From contig JAOTON010001028.1 in assembly GCA_034440635.1 (NCBI GenBank), positions 682,001 to 746,000 of the forward strand: 64,000 nt of DNA, read 5' to 3'. The notes under the pieces were generated by a model, which was not told where the DNA came from, made no database searches, and saw only the letters and a list, made by a program, of their open reading frames with translations. Source of the stretch: Lepas anatifera (Eukaryota > Arthropoda > Thecostraca > Lepadidae). Made by a program: the position numbers and the translations under genes. Position 1 is the first letter of the stretch, and the number at the start of each line of letters is the position of its first letter. Positions 45,175 through 56,543 of the stretch are shown here, piece after piece.

Positions 45175-45935
45175 TGCCCATCCAGTACAGTTATCCATGA
45201 CTATACTAAGTCAAAAAAATGACCTGACCTGAGGTCATGTCAAGGTCACTATCTAGTCTAGCATAGTCAATATGTACATCAATCGACTTGTGATAACAAT
45301 CGAAGCGCAGCGATATCAAAATAAAATCTTAGTCGTCATTTCCTGCAAAGTTATTGACCCAAGTCTGCAAGGCTGCTTAAGTAGCCCAGATGACCTCTCA
45401 GAGGTCACTGGTCAAAATTGCAGCATGAACCTGGAAAGGCGCCCAGGATACTATGATTTCGAGAATATGAAGGTATTCTCAGCTGTATCTACACAAATAC
45501 AGCCCAATTCCTGTGTTCCCCATGCATTTCCAATGGAGAGGTCGTGATCCGTACCTGACCTTAGGTCATCGATATTAAAAATCCCGGAATACGTGTTGTA
45601 GTACTCGGTGGGTCCATTGTGAGGTATAAGTTTCTATTCGATACATTCAGCCTTTTCTTACTTCTGCTAACTTAAACATTTTTGGAAGTGAGGTCACTTG
45701 ACCTGCACTGTTGACCTGACCTGATATGACCCAACTTTAATATTTTGCAGAAAGTTCCGATGCATTTCCAACGGAGAGGTCATGATCCGTACCTGACCCT
45801 TAAGTCATCATAGGTCAAATCGATCAAGAATAAATTGTGCCAAGTACGGCGGCGCTTCGCGCCACCGTTTTGACCTGCCGCCAGTAAAACCCGAGGGGTG
45901 TTCAAACACCCCCTCCCCACCGGGGCGAGGGTTAA
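45175..45935 (-). mobile_element. Family D TTAA-bounded element, copy 1
   Basis: It matches 50,145-50,965 in reverse orientation (GATGACCTCTCAGAGGTCA, CAATATGTACATCAATCGAC, GGGTGTTCAAACACCCC). It ends GGGCGAGGGTTAA. TGACCT-rich, non-coding. The left limit is uncertain. Confidence 0.65.
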
Positions 45936-46276
45936 GCAAGACTATATCTCTACGTGGTGCTATTTGCGCCGCAGCTTGTGCTCTGTGTTGCCCTTGGCAT
46001 GTGCAGTTGTGTTCCAACCAAAAAACGTGTGACATTGCTATCTTTGTGGCCCCATAGCAGAAATTTGAGCCATGACATTTTAATAGTAATCCTGTTGTAG
46101 AATAATAATTTTTGGGGCTTATCGACGCACCAACTGCCAGGGTCATATGGCGTCGCCAATCCTGTTGTAGAAGGCATATAACATAATTTAGTTATCCAGA
46201 AAGTGGCATCTGCCACTGTCTTGATCCCCTGAAGACATTATAATGGCCAACACAAGAAATCGCGCCTCCACTGCCT
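45936..46276. other. Short interval with SINE fragment
   Basis: 46,095-46,165 (minus) matches the SINE 3' body (TGGCGACGCCATATGACCCT, GGTGCGTCGATAAGCCCC) also present at 59,160 and 60,180. Confidence 0.5.
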
Positions 46277-47299
46277 TTAACCCGCGCCCCACCGGGGTCC
46301 GGCGCCACCTTCGCCCCACCGGGGGCCATCGATGGCCCCCTCTAACTCGAAAATATGGGCGTTAGCGCAAATCTGCAAAGTGCAATAGAAAGCTTGCGTG
46401 AATTCAGTAAGAAATTACTTCGCATGTTTTAGTGCTCAGGTCAATGGTTTGACCTCCAGAGGTCAAATTAGTTCAAGATCGGCTATTTTCACTCAAATAT
46501 GCAATGATTAAGCAAACTGGGCATAACTCTTATGTCATTAGAGCTATTGAGGCCTGGTAAAGTACATTTGATAGCAAATTGCCAGTACTTTTTCCGCTAT
46601 GTGGAACGTAAAGACCTACCGCCAGTGGTTTGACCGCCAGAGGTCACCTCGTGACCTAATATGACCTGAGGTCACGAAAGGTCAAAAAGTGACCTTGCCG
46701 TATATCAAATGAAAGCCAGTGACAAGACAAACACGATGGTGTTTGTTTCACCGCTCTAGCTCAATTAGGTCAAAAGTTATTGTCAAAATACTGTTTTTGA
46801 CCTCTGGTGACCTTGGATGACCTTGGAAAAGTCAAAGGGCAAATATGACCCCTGGGATCCGTGAAAGAGTGTCCAAAAACGTTGTTCTGAGCAGTCTGAG
46901 TATTTGCAATCATTTTTGTGGCTTTTATATCATGAAATAGCTTTTCCCCATGCTTTTCCAATGGGAGAGGTCGCCTCGTGACCTGACCTCAGGGCACAAA
47001 ATCGAAAAATCCCGGATATACACCTTGTAGACCCTGGAGGGGTCATGAAGTGTAGGAAGTTTCAAATCGATCGACTTTGAAATGTAGCTCTTACAGAGCT
47101 CTAAAGGTGAAGTGAGGTGACCTTGGTTGACCTCGTCTGGTGACCTGACCTTGGGTGACCCGGGGTAAAAATTTCAGGGATGATGGGAAAATGATGCAGT
47201 GAGAGATAGAGCCCTCAACCGCGGTGCTGCGCCTCGTCGTTTTTCTGCTATCCCGGAAACCTTAGGGGGCCATCGATGGCCCCCCGTGGGGAGGGTTAA
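46277..47299 (+). mobile_element. Family A TTAA-bounded element, copy 2
   Basis: A close direct copy of 42,740-43,769 (TTAACCCGCGCCCCACCGGG to GGGGAGGGTTAA), differing by point changes and small indels. Its right TTAA is shared with the left end of the family B element. Confidence 0.85.
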
Positions 47300-49099
47300 C
47301 ACGCGCCCCGCTGGAGGGGGATGAAATTCGCTTCCCCCTCCTGGGTTTCCCCAAATAGTTAAAAAAACAAAGAGACGCAGAACAACGAAACTTACAGTAC
47401 CTTATGCCTGATCAGTTTTACATATCTGATCAAATTTTTTAGTTAAGGCCATATGAGGTCAAGGGGCTAATTAAGGTCAAGTGACCTGACCTCACAACCT
47501 TAAATCACGAGTTTGAAGCGGCGCCCAGGGAACATCAGCAAACTGATCAGTTTGAAACTTCCACAATATGATAAGGTTATTAGGGTCTACAAATCTGCTA
47601 TCTCGGAATTTCGAAAATGTTGACCTAAGGTGGGGTCAATTTTTTTGGTTACCCCTTTATAGGTAAATCTATGGTGAAAAATATAATGGGCTCGTTTTCA
47701 GTAAATATTGGATAGGTAAAGCTGAAAATCCTCAAACCGTCTATTATTACCACGATCTTGACCATAAAGTTGAGTTTTTGAGCATCTGACCTCTCAAAGG
47801 TCACGTCAGGTCACGGGAGCATAGAGTGATTGTTTTGCTAATAACTTCTCTGTACTGGTTGCTCCCACGGTGTATATCTGCAGTTTTGTTTCACTTTTAG
47901 TCGGTTCGCCAGTGTTGTGCTTGTTCAGGTTTCTTTCTTTTAGATGACTTTCCTGTCATTGTGTGTCACGTCCAATATCAGCAGGCCGCGACCAGCATAC
48001 ATACGTCAATATTAGTTACCATTGCGATTTACAACCTATTGCCACGGGTATGTGATTAGGAGGCCATCCCAGGCAGGCGTGCCACGGAACGCCATGGTAC
48101 AATGGTACAAGCACTATGTCAGGGAACATGTACCGTGTACGTACTGGATCACGACGATGAGGTAGCTGGACCGTCATCGATCCATGATCTGTTTGCCTGA
48201 ACAAAGCCACCAAACTCCATCCCTGGGGACACTCCTGACTCGACTGCCCACGCGGACGCATCTCCTGCCAACTCTTGACCACTGAAGACTGACAATGACT
48301 TAAGAGCCTTGATTCAGGCACAGAATGGATCGGCGTCGTTTCGGCCTTGCACGTTTTGCCTGGTGTGTGCTGTTATGTTTTCATACAGACAGCATGGGTA
48401 TAAATTTAAATATACAATCTAAATTCGATCCAATACAACGCCGATTAGTGAAAATAAAAGTGTTAGGTCCACGCTGGTAAAGCAGACCACTAGACAGAGG
48501 AAAACGGCACCGCACTCCGAGAAAAGGAGGAAAAAAACACAACGCGAGAAAGGTCGACTGGAAAAAACCAAAACTAAGACGAAGCAATACCAACCGACTT
48601 CGATACGTTACATCTCACTGAATTGAGATAAAGCTCCAATTTTGCTTGCATTGTGCTTATATTGTCACGGGGAGTCGATTGATATGCAACATGACCATAC
48701 CAGGTCACTCTGTGACCCTGACCTAGCTCGAGGTCAGGTCATTTTCACTATTTGACCTAGCAAGGTCATATTATACATCATTCGGTTCGCCGCGATAAGA
48801 GAGATCCAATGATGCATACATATTTGCTCTAGCTCCCCTGAGGGCTTATCTACATAGAGAGAGAAACGTACACTGCTCTGTTGTTAGCCTATGGAACCTT
48901 CTTTGACCTATGCTGACCTCAATATTGACCTGACATAAAAATTATTCGTATAAAATATATTCTTCTTGTCAAGAGCTTTCGAACGCCACCCGTAATTTTT
49001 CTTTAGCTTTCGTGGGGAATGAGATACGGAGGGGAGGGGCGAAAAACGCCCCCCCAGCGGGGCGCGTCATGCCAGGGACCCCAGCGGGGCGTGTGTTAA
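47296..49099 (+). mobile_element. Family B TTAA-bounded element, copy 1
   Basis: It starts TTAACACGCGCCCCGCTGG and ends CCAGCGGGGCGTGTGTTAA, nearly perfect inverted ends of about 19 bases. 1.8 kb. No transposase. Several TGACCT clusters. It abuts family A copies on both sides (nested insertion into TTAA sites). Confidence 0.8.
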
Positions 49100-49121
49100 A
49101 CCGGCGGTAAAATTCTGCTCC

Positions 49122-50147
49122 TTAACCCTCGCCCCACCGGGGTCCATCGATGAACTCCTAATGTTTCTTTCGGACTAAAAGAACAACGACGAGGCGCAGC
49201 ACCGTAGTTGAGGGTTCTACCTCTCACCTCATCATTTTCCCACCATCCCTAATTTTTTACCCGGGGTTACACAAGGTCAGGTTACCAGGCGAGGTCAACC
49301 AAAGGTCACCTCACTTCAACTTTTGAGCTCTACCATAGCTACAGTTCTAAACCGATTGATTTGAAACTTCCTGCACTTCACGACCCCTTCAGATTCTAAA
49401 AATATGCTTCCAGGATTTTTCGATTTCGTGACCTTAGGTCAAGTCACGAGGTGACCTCTCCCATGTCTTATGATCTAAAAGTCACACAATTATTGCAAAT
49501 GCTCAGATTACTCAGAAAAGCCTTCTTGGACACCCTTTCACGGATGACAGGGGTGTTATTTACCCTTTGATCTATTTGAGGTCAACACAGGTCACCAGGG
49601 TCGGCCTGCCCCAAATACACCAAGGTCAAAAAGAGTCTTTTGACGGTAACTTTTGACCTAACCAAGCTGGAGCACTGAATCAAACCTCGTCGTTTATGTC
49701 TTGTCACTGGCTTCAATTTGGTATACATTAAGGTCAATTTCTGACCTTTCGTGACCTCAGGTCACGTTAGGTCACGAGATGACCTCTGGAGGTCAAACCA
49801 CTGGCGGGAGGTCATTATGTTCTACATAGCGGAAAAAGGTCTGCTGTTTTTCTATCAAATGTACTTTACCAGATCTTAATAGCTCTAAAGGCCTGAGAGC
49901 TATCCCCAGCTGTCTTTGCATTGCATATTTTAGTGTAAATAGCCTATCGTGACCTAACTTGATCTTTGGAGGTCAAACCATTGATCTGAGCGCACAGACA
50001 TACGAAGTAAATCTTATTGAATTTACGTGAGATTTCTAATGCACTTTGCATATTTGCGCTAACCCTCGTATTTTCGGAGCTAGGGGGTCATCGATGGCCC
50101 CCGGTGGGGCGAAGATGGCGCCTCACCCCTGGTGGGGTGCAGGTAAA
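49122..50147 (-). mobile_element. Family A TTAA-bounded element, copy 3 (inverted)
   Basis: It starts TTAACCCTCGCCCCACCGGG and contains the family A interior in reverse orientation, then CCATCGATGGCCCCCGGTGG near 50,090. The far end is degraded (GCAGGTAAAA instead of GGGTTAA). Confidence 0.75.
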
Positions 50148-50965
50148 AATCCCCTGGAGACAGGCCAGTACATGTTTTTTTCAACTAAGTAAGAACAGAG
50201 TTAATTTATCCAATTGAAACTCATTTCATATAATCAACCCACCGAGTGCTACAAATATATTCCGGTATTTTTTATATCGGTGACCTAGGGTCAGATACAG
50301 ATAATGACCTGTCTATTGGAAATACATGGGGAAACAGAAATTGGGCCGTATTTGTAAAGATACAGCTAAGAATACCTTCATATTCTCCAAATCGCAGTAT
50401 TCTGGGCCCTTTTCCAGGTTCATATTACAATGTTTTACCTGTGAGCTCTGAGAGGTCATCTGGGACTACTTGATCAGGTTTTCAGGCTTGGGTCAATAGC
50501 TTTGCAGGAAATGCCGATACAGTTTTTATTTTGAAGACATTTCGTTTGGATTGCTATTGCAAGTCAATTGATGTGCATATTGACTGTTAGATCATATAGT
50601 GACCTTGAAATTACCTCAGGTCAAGTCATTTTTGTTTTGACCCAGTATAGTCATATCACACATTATTCAATTTGCCGTAACGAGAGGAAGCGAATGGTGT
50701 CTAAAACTTGACTCTAACTCAACTTCATCAGACGCTAGGGCTCAGAATCTTTTCACTATCATATCACCTTCTTTGGCCTGTCATGACCTCAATATTGACC
50801 TGGGCCAAAAAATGACATGGTTCTTCATGATCTTGTATGAGCTATCCACCAGCGTTCGCATTTTTTCGTCATCCTGCATAGGTACCGAGTTCCAGGGGGA
50901 GGGGGTGTTCGAACACTTCCCACCATGGCGATGGTGGCTCGGAGGCCCACCGGGGAAGGTGTTAA
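50148..50965 (+). mobile_element. Family D TTAA-bounded element, copy 2
   Basis: The inverted counterpart of 45,175-45,935. It ends CCACCGGGGAAGGTGTTAA at 50,965. TGACCT-rich, non-coding. Confidence 0.65.
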
Positions 50966-50969
50966 TGCC

Positions 50970-51780
50970 TTATTTGACTCAATAATCCCTTGATCTTATT
51001 CATGGAAATACTTCAAAAATGTATGTAGCTCTGCAAACAAACGGGTGTATGCCATTATCGTCGTTAATTTTATGGAAAATTTCGCAAATAAAATAGCATA
51101 AAATCCATATCGCCCCAACTCTGGGGTAACATGGTCACGCCATGGGACAACATGAACATGCCATTTTAATGGCCACTTCAGAACGTCTACGGTGGCTGAT
51201 TCATACTCGTATGTGTTTATCACCCTCGGATTCTTAGATCTGGTCATTCGACATTGCTCTCAACTTGCAGTATCACATTTTATATCGAGGATTATAAGAA
51301 CTAGTATACTCTAGATATCGTGATTATGTTTGTACTATAATTTCACGAAAATTGATTATTTCAAGTACTGAAGGCACAAAACTTCCCAAATAAATAGCAC
51401 GAACGTGATGAGACCGACGTGTTTCGATTTTACGGTTGCATTAAATAACACGCAATTTCGCGTGCTGTGCATCGCATGGCCAGGGTACCCGTTTTGGGCC
51501 ACCCAGCTGCTCTCCTACAAGCTCACTCGTGACTTAAACACAACTTTTGTATATTTTAGAAAATTGTGCAGAAGCTAATGAGCTTACTAGCATCGAAATT
51601 CAAATCACTCCCAAGGTCTAACCGCGGTGAGTGCCATTGTAGTTTAGGTTGCCCATCGTTGCCCATGGAAATGCCAGTTTATCAAATAGAGGGTGTGTCC
51701 ATCTTGCCCCCAGGGCCCATGTTGTCCCATTCTCCCCTATGGAGTATGAAAAAGTTGTTTTGCAGGTTACGCAGACATTG
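50970..51780. other. Intergenic, nothing recognised
   Basis: AT-rich; no gene or element identified. Confidence 0.3.
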
Positions 51781-51787
51781 CGGATTG

Positions 51788-51937
51788 CAGTGACGATGGA
51801 ACGTCCGAATTTAAGGGCGGATGGAAACCATGGACTTTTCAACCCATTTATTTCTAGTCTACACCATAGGGTTAGTATTGCAATTTCTTATTTAAGGGGG
51901 GACCGTGCCCCGGTGTCCCCCAGTTCCGCCGCCAGTG
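51788..51937 (+). mobile_element. 150-bp MITE, copy 1
   Basis: Ends CAGTGACGATGGAAC and TCCGCCGCCAGTG; interior AACGTCCGAATT, CCATAGGGTTAG. Copies also at 53,155 (direct) and 57,072 (inverted). Confidence 0.85.
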
Positions 51938-51939
51938 GT

Positions 51940-52700
51940 TGATTGCCATCATATCTGAACACTTTCCTTGCTGGGCAAAATACTAAGTTGTAAATCACAT
52001 GCAGAATGCCACTGTAACACTGCAGAACACGTATTTGTTGATAATTTTCTCTTCTTTAAATACTTATTAGGACTTTGCTTCATCTTTTTATTGGTGTCCT
52101 CAAGTGACCATTGGAGTGCCCAGCACATCACTGTGGGTGCCGCAGCACCCCCAAATAGATGGAAATCCACACCTCTGAGGTCAGGTCAGGTCAACGAACC
52201 CTGGCGTCATTTCATCACATCATAAATCATATATATATATATATATATAACAGTCATTTTCAAGGAAGCACCACCATTATTTTTCTTTTTACGCCTCCTT
52301 TCCCTGAATGCGCAAATGTCCCATAGGCTCATCACGTTGTGACAATAAATGGCTCGATAAAACCGAACTGTACAGCTCATGCTCGAAGCTGGCTCATCAG
52401 AATGATTTAGAAACCAGTTGCATGGTTATTGGTTAGCTACATGATCGGCAGGTCTTTGACATACCTTTATTTCTTCAAGTAAATGCGTTTGTAGGCGAAT
52501 GTCGAAGGCCGAAAGCAGGGCTGCTTGAAAGCAAATCTCCAGCAGCTGTCAGTGAAGGTGAGTGTTTTTGTTGGCGAGCGGCCGCCAGGTCAAACTGCTG
52601 GCAGAAGAGTGACAGTCGTCTGGTGTCGACATAGCAACAATCTGAAGAAGGACATTTTGTTTTCCTGCACGACGGTTCGACTGGCCTGTCACGCCTCGGA
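51940..52700. other. Intergenic upstream of the TATA site
   Basis: It includes a short (TA)n run near 52,229-52,249. Open frames at 52,475-52,760 have no familiar domain. Confidence 0.3.
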
Positions 52701-52707
52701 CGACGGG

Positions 52708-52714
52708 TATAAAA
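52708..52714 (+). promoter_or_regulatory. Candidate TATA box
   Basis: TATAAAA within GACGGGTATAAAACCGCC, followed about 25-35 bases later by GCGAATTCGCACCAGCCGCC and, at 52,764, a donor-like CAACAGTAG|GTACG. This has the shape of a TATA-driven first exon of about 25-30 bases. The target gene is unknown; the plus-strand gene at 61,278 is the only downstream candidate in the window. Confidence 0.4.
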
Positions 52715-52774
52715 CCGCCCTCTTCCTAGCGAATTCGCACCAGCCGCCCGGAGACGCAACAGTAGGTACGAAAG

Positions 52775-52846
52775 TTATCTCTGTCTCTATCTCTCTCTTT
52801 TCTCTCTCTCTACCTCTCTCTCTCCCGCTCTCTCTGTATCTCTCCC

Positions 52847-52903
<57 letters not shown>

Positions 52904-52904
52904 G

Positions 52905-52945
<41 letters not shown>
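52775..52945. repeat. CT-rich microsatellite
   Basis: Imperfect (CT)n with TGTAT and CCCT interruptions, ending CTCTCCATACAG|GGTAAG. On the plus strand this resembles a polypyrimidine tract with an acceptor. Confidence 0.9.
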
Positions 52946-52949
<4 letters not shown>

Positions 52950-52989
52950 GGGTAAGTTAATATGTGTGTGGGGTAAGCTGATACGATAA

Positions 52990-53150
52990 GATATCTGCTT
53001 TAGGAAGGATGTAACACACTTATTTTTTCTCCCAGATCCAGTAGTTAGCCCAGTCTCAATATTTCCGAATGATCGTTTATCACTTCTAGCATGAAAAATT
53101 GTTCTACGTTCCGCAGATATGCACAGCATAGCAGAGCTTTATAAATAATA
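52990..53150. other. Intergenic, nothing recognised
   Basis: Short interval between the CT-rich microsatellite and the second 150-bp MITE. Confidence 0.3.
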
Positions 53151-53154
53151 TCGT

Positions 53155-53303
53155 CAGTGACGGTGGAACGTCCGAATTCAAGGGGGCACCATGGGCTTTT
53201 TAACCCATTTCTTTCCAGGCAACGCCATAGGGTTAGAATTAAAATATCTGATTTAAGAGTGGGGCACCTTGCCCTGGTCACCCCCCCAGCTCCGCCGCCA
53301 GTG
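53155..53303 (+). mobile_element. 150-bp MITE, copy 2
   Basis: Same termini and interior as 51,788-51,937 (CAGTGACGGTGGAACGTCCG to GCTCCGCCGCCAGTG). Confidence 0.85.
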
Positions 53304-53304
53304 A

Positions 53305-54320
53305 ATATCGGCAGTCCTTAGACGTGTCGGTAAGCACTGAATCACGCGTGAATGGGAGTGCTCCTTTTACTTGACGTATTCTCATATGTTTTTACCATCG
53401 TTGTTTTCTGTGCTCTGATCTGTCATGACATGTATTGACGCAAATCATAATACCCACCCCTGTGGATATTTAAGACGGTTAAATAAATAAATAAATACAT
53501 AAATCAGCCTGCACCAAAGATGTTAATATGACTCTTATACAACTTAAACTCGCCTAACATATACAGGGGTCCATCTTCAAAATGTTTTATGTAGACGCCA
53601 AAAAGCTTATTTTCTCATATTGTACCACGGAAGTGTTATATTTATAAAGCGGCTGACATAAGAACCTTTGACGTTCGTCAGTGCGTTTTGCTTTGTATTC
53701 GGAAAACAATGGGCTTAAGATTTGTAATGAATTTGTCCAAGATTTCGCAAGCTGGGCTTTTACGGACAACATTTCACTTAAGTACTTCACGAAATTAAAT
53801 AAGAAAACCAGACCCTACCAACCGAACCAGCAATTCCCCAATTGCGAGTTCATCTGAAATCAAGCGTTCAACGTCCCACGAAAGCACAGGAACGATCGGC
53901 CGCTCTGGCCGCCCTCTCACGAGTCAATTGCCAGCCCACCTACGCGTGGGGGAGGGTGTGTTTTGCAGTGCTAGAGCGAAAACACTCCTGCAGACTGCGG
54001 TGGAGATACAGGTTCTGTGATGCACAGGACCTAGAAACTACCACTTTTCTCTCTGATGAAAAATCTAAGGCTTCCAAATAATAAATGCATACAAAATAGT
54101 GCAGGGCACACGCTGGAGATGGTCAAATATTCGCCATCGGTTTTCGAAGCAATAAGTAAAGACGGCGGTGTGAGAATGGGGATGTCTGAAAACCACCCCT
54201 CGAACTCAGCTCCAAGGGAAAATAACTGGAAAGAATGAATCGTGTTCGAAGGCGTATGCAAAATCATGACTGAACTATTTCAGTCACTTTTTTTTAACAG
54301 AGGTCAAACAGCTTATAACA
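53305..54320. other. Intergenic, nothing definite
   Basis: AT-rich, with (AAAT)n-like AAATAAATAAATA near 53,480. No gene recognised. Confidence 0.3.
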
Positions 54321-54323
54321 GGG

Positions 54324-54786
54324 TTAAAGGGAATGTGGCACCTTCATAACGTGATTTTAACTGAGATAACCAAGCTGTAAAGCAAGTCGGAAAACCCGGT
54401 GCTCAATATGTCATTTGTCTTGGAACTCGGGATTTCCGTAGAAAAGAGATACAACCTATCTGCAATGTATGTACCCCTCATGTAGGTACCCTTAGCAGCA
54501 GGCCACAGTTGTGGCTCTTGGTGTGACGACATATGCTGACGTCACGATGAGCATCAGCCAATCGAAGCCCTTGAAGCGTTTCGAGTATGGCAGTGGTTGC
54601 CAGATCATGATATCATCCACAGGCAGATATGTATTTCTTTTCCTAGAGGAGTATTTTAAGATTCAAAATATTGAGCTTATTGTACATTTTTCAGAGGAAT
54701 CATAAGAAGTTTCATTATTTTCGGCTAAAAGTACGCCTAATAACAGTAAATTCCAGGATTCGACCAAGGTGCCACATTCCCTTTAA
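54324..54786 (-). mobile_element. TTAA-bounded MITE, copy 4 of 4
   Basis: TTAAAGGGAATGTGGCACC to GGTGCCACATTCCCTTTAA, same orientation as the copy at 26,341. Both ends intact. Confidence 0.9.
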
Positions 54787-54789
54787 TAT

Positions 54790-55055
54790 GGAAATTTTGA
54801 TTTTGAACTTTTTTGTATAAAAACATGCAAGATAGACTTTTCAGACACCATTAGAAACCTTTGGTCACGGAAATTTGCATCATGTATAAGACAGTCTGAT
54901 GTGTAAAGTTAGCCTGATCTTAAGCCGGACCAAGGTCATCTTAAGTTAAAGCATTGTCCATGCACACATGAAACGAATCCCAGGGCAAAACGAAAAGCAA
55001 AACGAAATCATACTCAAAGCTTTGTTGTCACAAAGCTGTTGACCCAAGAATAAAA
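54790..55055. other. Intergenic
   Basis: Nothing recognised between the MITE and the SINE. Confidence 0.3.
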
Positions 55056-55059
55056 ACCT

Positions 55060-55260
55060 GCCTGGGGAAGAGGAGGCTTAGTGGATAGCACCCCTGTCTT
55101 CTAAGCCACTGGTCCCGGGTTCAAGTCCCGGAATTCAAGGCAGAGTCTCTGAATAAGTTGATCTGATCCCCAAAATCCCATCCAACAGGGTGAGAGTTGG
55201 CGAAGCCGTATGACCCTGGCAGATGGTTCGTCGTTCATCCCCAACAATAATTTAATAAAA
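55060..55260 (+). repeat. tRNA-derived SINE, best-preserved copy
   Basis: A-box-like TTAGTGGATAGCACC and B-box GGTTCAAGTCC at tRNA spacing, then the body TTGATCTGATCCCCAAAATC and GTATGACCCTGGCAGATGG, and a tail CCCCAACAATAATTTAATAA. Confidence 0.8.
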
Positions 55261-55419
55261 ACCTGCCTGTGACCTCACATGACCCTTCAGATGTCAGAGG
55301 AAATTTGTATTCTTCAAATTTACAAAAAAAATCATAAAGAACACAGGGCATCAATATCTCGAAGGCGGGTCATACTACAAACCAACTAGCTAATCCAACC
55401 CAGCGCAGGAGTGCATTGC

Positions 55420-56543
55420 TTAACACGCGCCCCACTGGGGTCCCAGGCATGACACGCCCCACTTAGGATGGGGCGTATTTCAGCCCCTCTCCGATCTCAT
55501 TTCCCAAGAAAGCTTAAGGAAAATTACGGGCAGCACTCGAAAGCTCTTGGTAAGACGAAGAGAAATTATAAAAAAACATTTTATGTCAGGTCAATATTGA
55601 AGTCAGCACAGGTCAAGGAAGGTCCTATAGACTTACAACAGGGCAGTGCAAGTTTTCCCCTCTAGATCTTTACTTAGCGCAGCTATTGAAAATCTGTATG
55701 CATAATATGATTCCTCTCCTCGTGGTAAGTCGAATGGTGTACCATATGACATTGCTAGGTGAAATGGTGAAAATGACCTGACATCGAGCTAGGTCAGGGT
55801 CACAGGGTGAACTGGTATGCCCATGTTGCATATCAATTGACTTCCCGTGATAATATAAGCATAATGAAAGCAAAATGGAAGCTTTATCCCAATTCAATAA
55901 GAAATTATTGGCAAAATCACTGTATGCTCCTGTGACCTCACATGACCTTTGAGAGGTCAGATAGTCAAAAACATTAACTCTATGGTCAATATTGTGATAA
56001 GAATACACGGTTTGAGGATTTTCAGGTTTCTCCATCCTGTATTTACTGAAAACGAGCCCTTTCTATTTTCATCATGGACTTATAATGGGGTGACCAAAAA
56101 ATTGACCCCACCTTAGGTCCACAATATCAAAATTCCGAGATAGCAGTTTGTAGGCCTTAATGACCTTACCATACTGTGAAATTAGTATACCATATTGTGA
56201 TCCTCTAGGTCAATGACCTTGAATGACCTTGACCCTAAAACTGTAGGGAAGGTCCTTTACGACCTTCCGTCTTTAGCTCAATCCCTTCTTTTCCCGCATA
56301 ATCACGGCATTTTCCAATCGGTTCCCAGCATGGCCAATATTTCACATTTCTGACCTCGATTGGCCTTGAAGATATTGACCTAGGTCCGATGGAAGTTTGT
56401 CACGATGTAGGTCACCATAGGCCCCACCCACCCTCCAACCAATTTCCTTTTTCTACTTGACGTAGCTTCCGAGATCTTAGGGGGCCTACGAGGCCCCCTC
56501 CAATGCGCGTTAGTGCCAGACCCCTCTCCATTGCGGGTGTTAA
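55420..56543 (-). mobile_element. Family B-like TTAA-bounded element, copy 2 (shorter)
   Basis: It starts TTAACACGCGCCCCACTGGG and ends GCGGGTGTTAA. The interior shares blocks with 47,300-49,090 in reverse order (for example ACGCCCC..GGGGCGTATTT, GTCAATATTG.AGTCAGCACAGGTCA, GTGACCTCACATGACCTTTG). The right TTAA is shared with family C. Confidence 0.6.
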
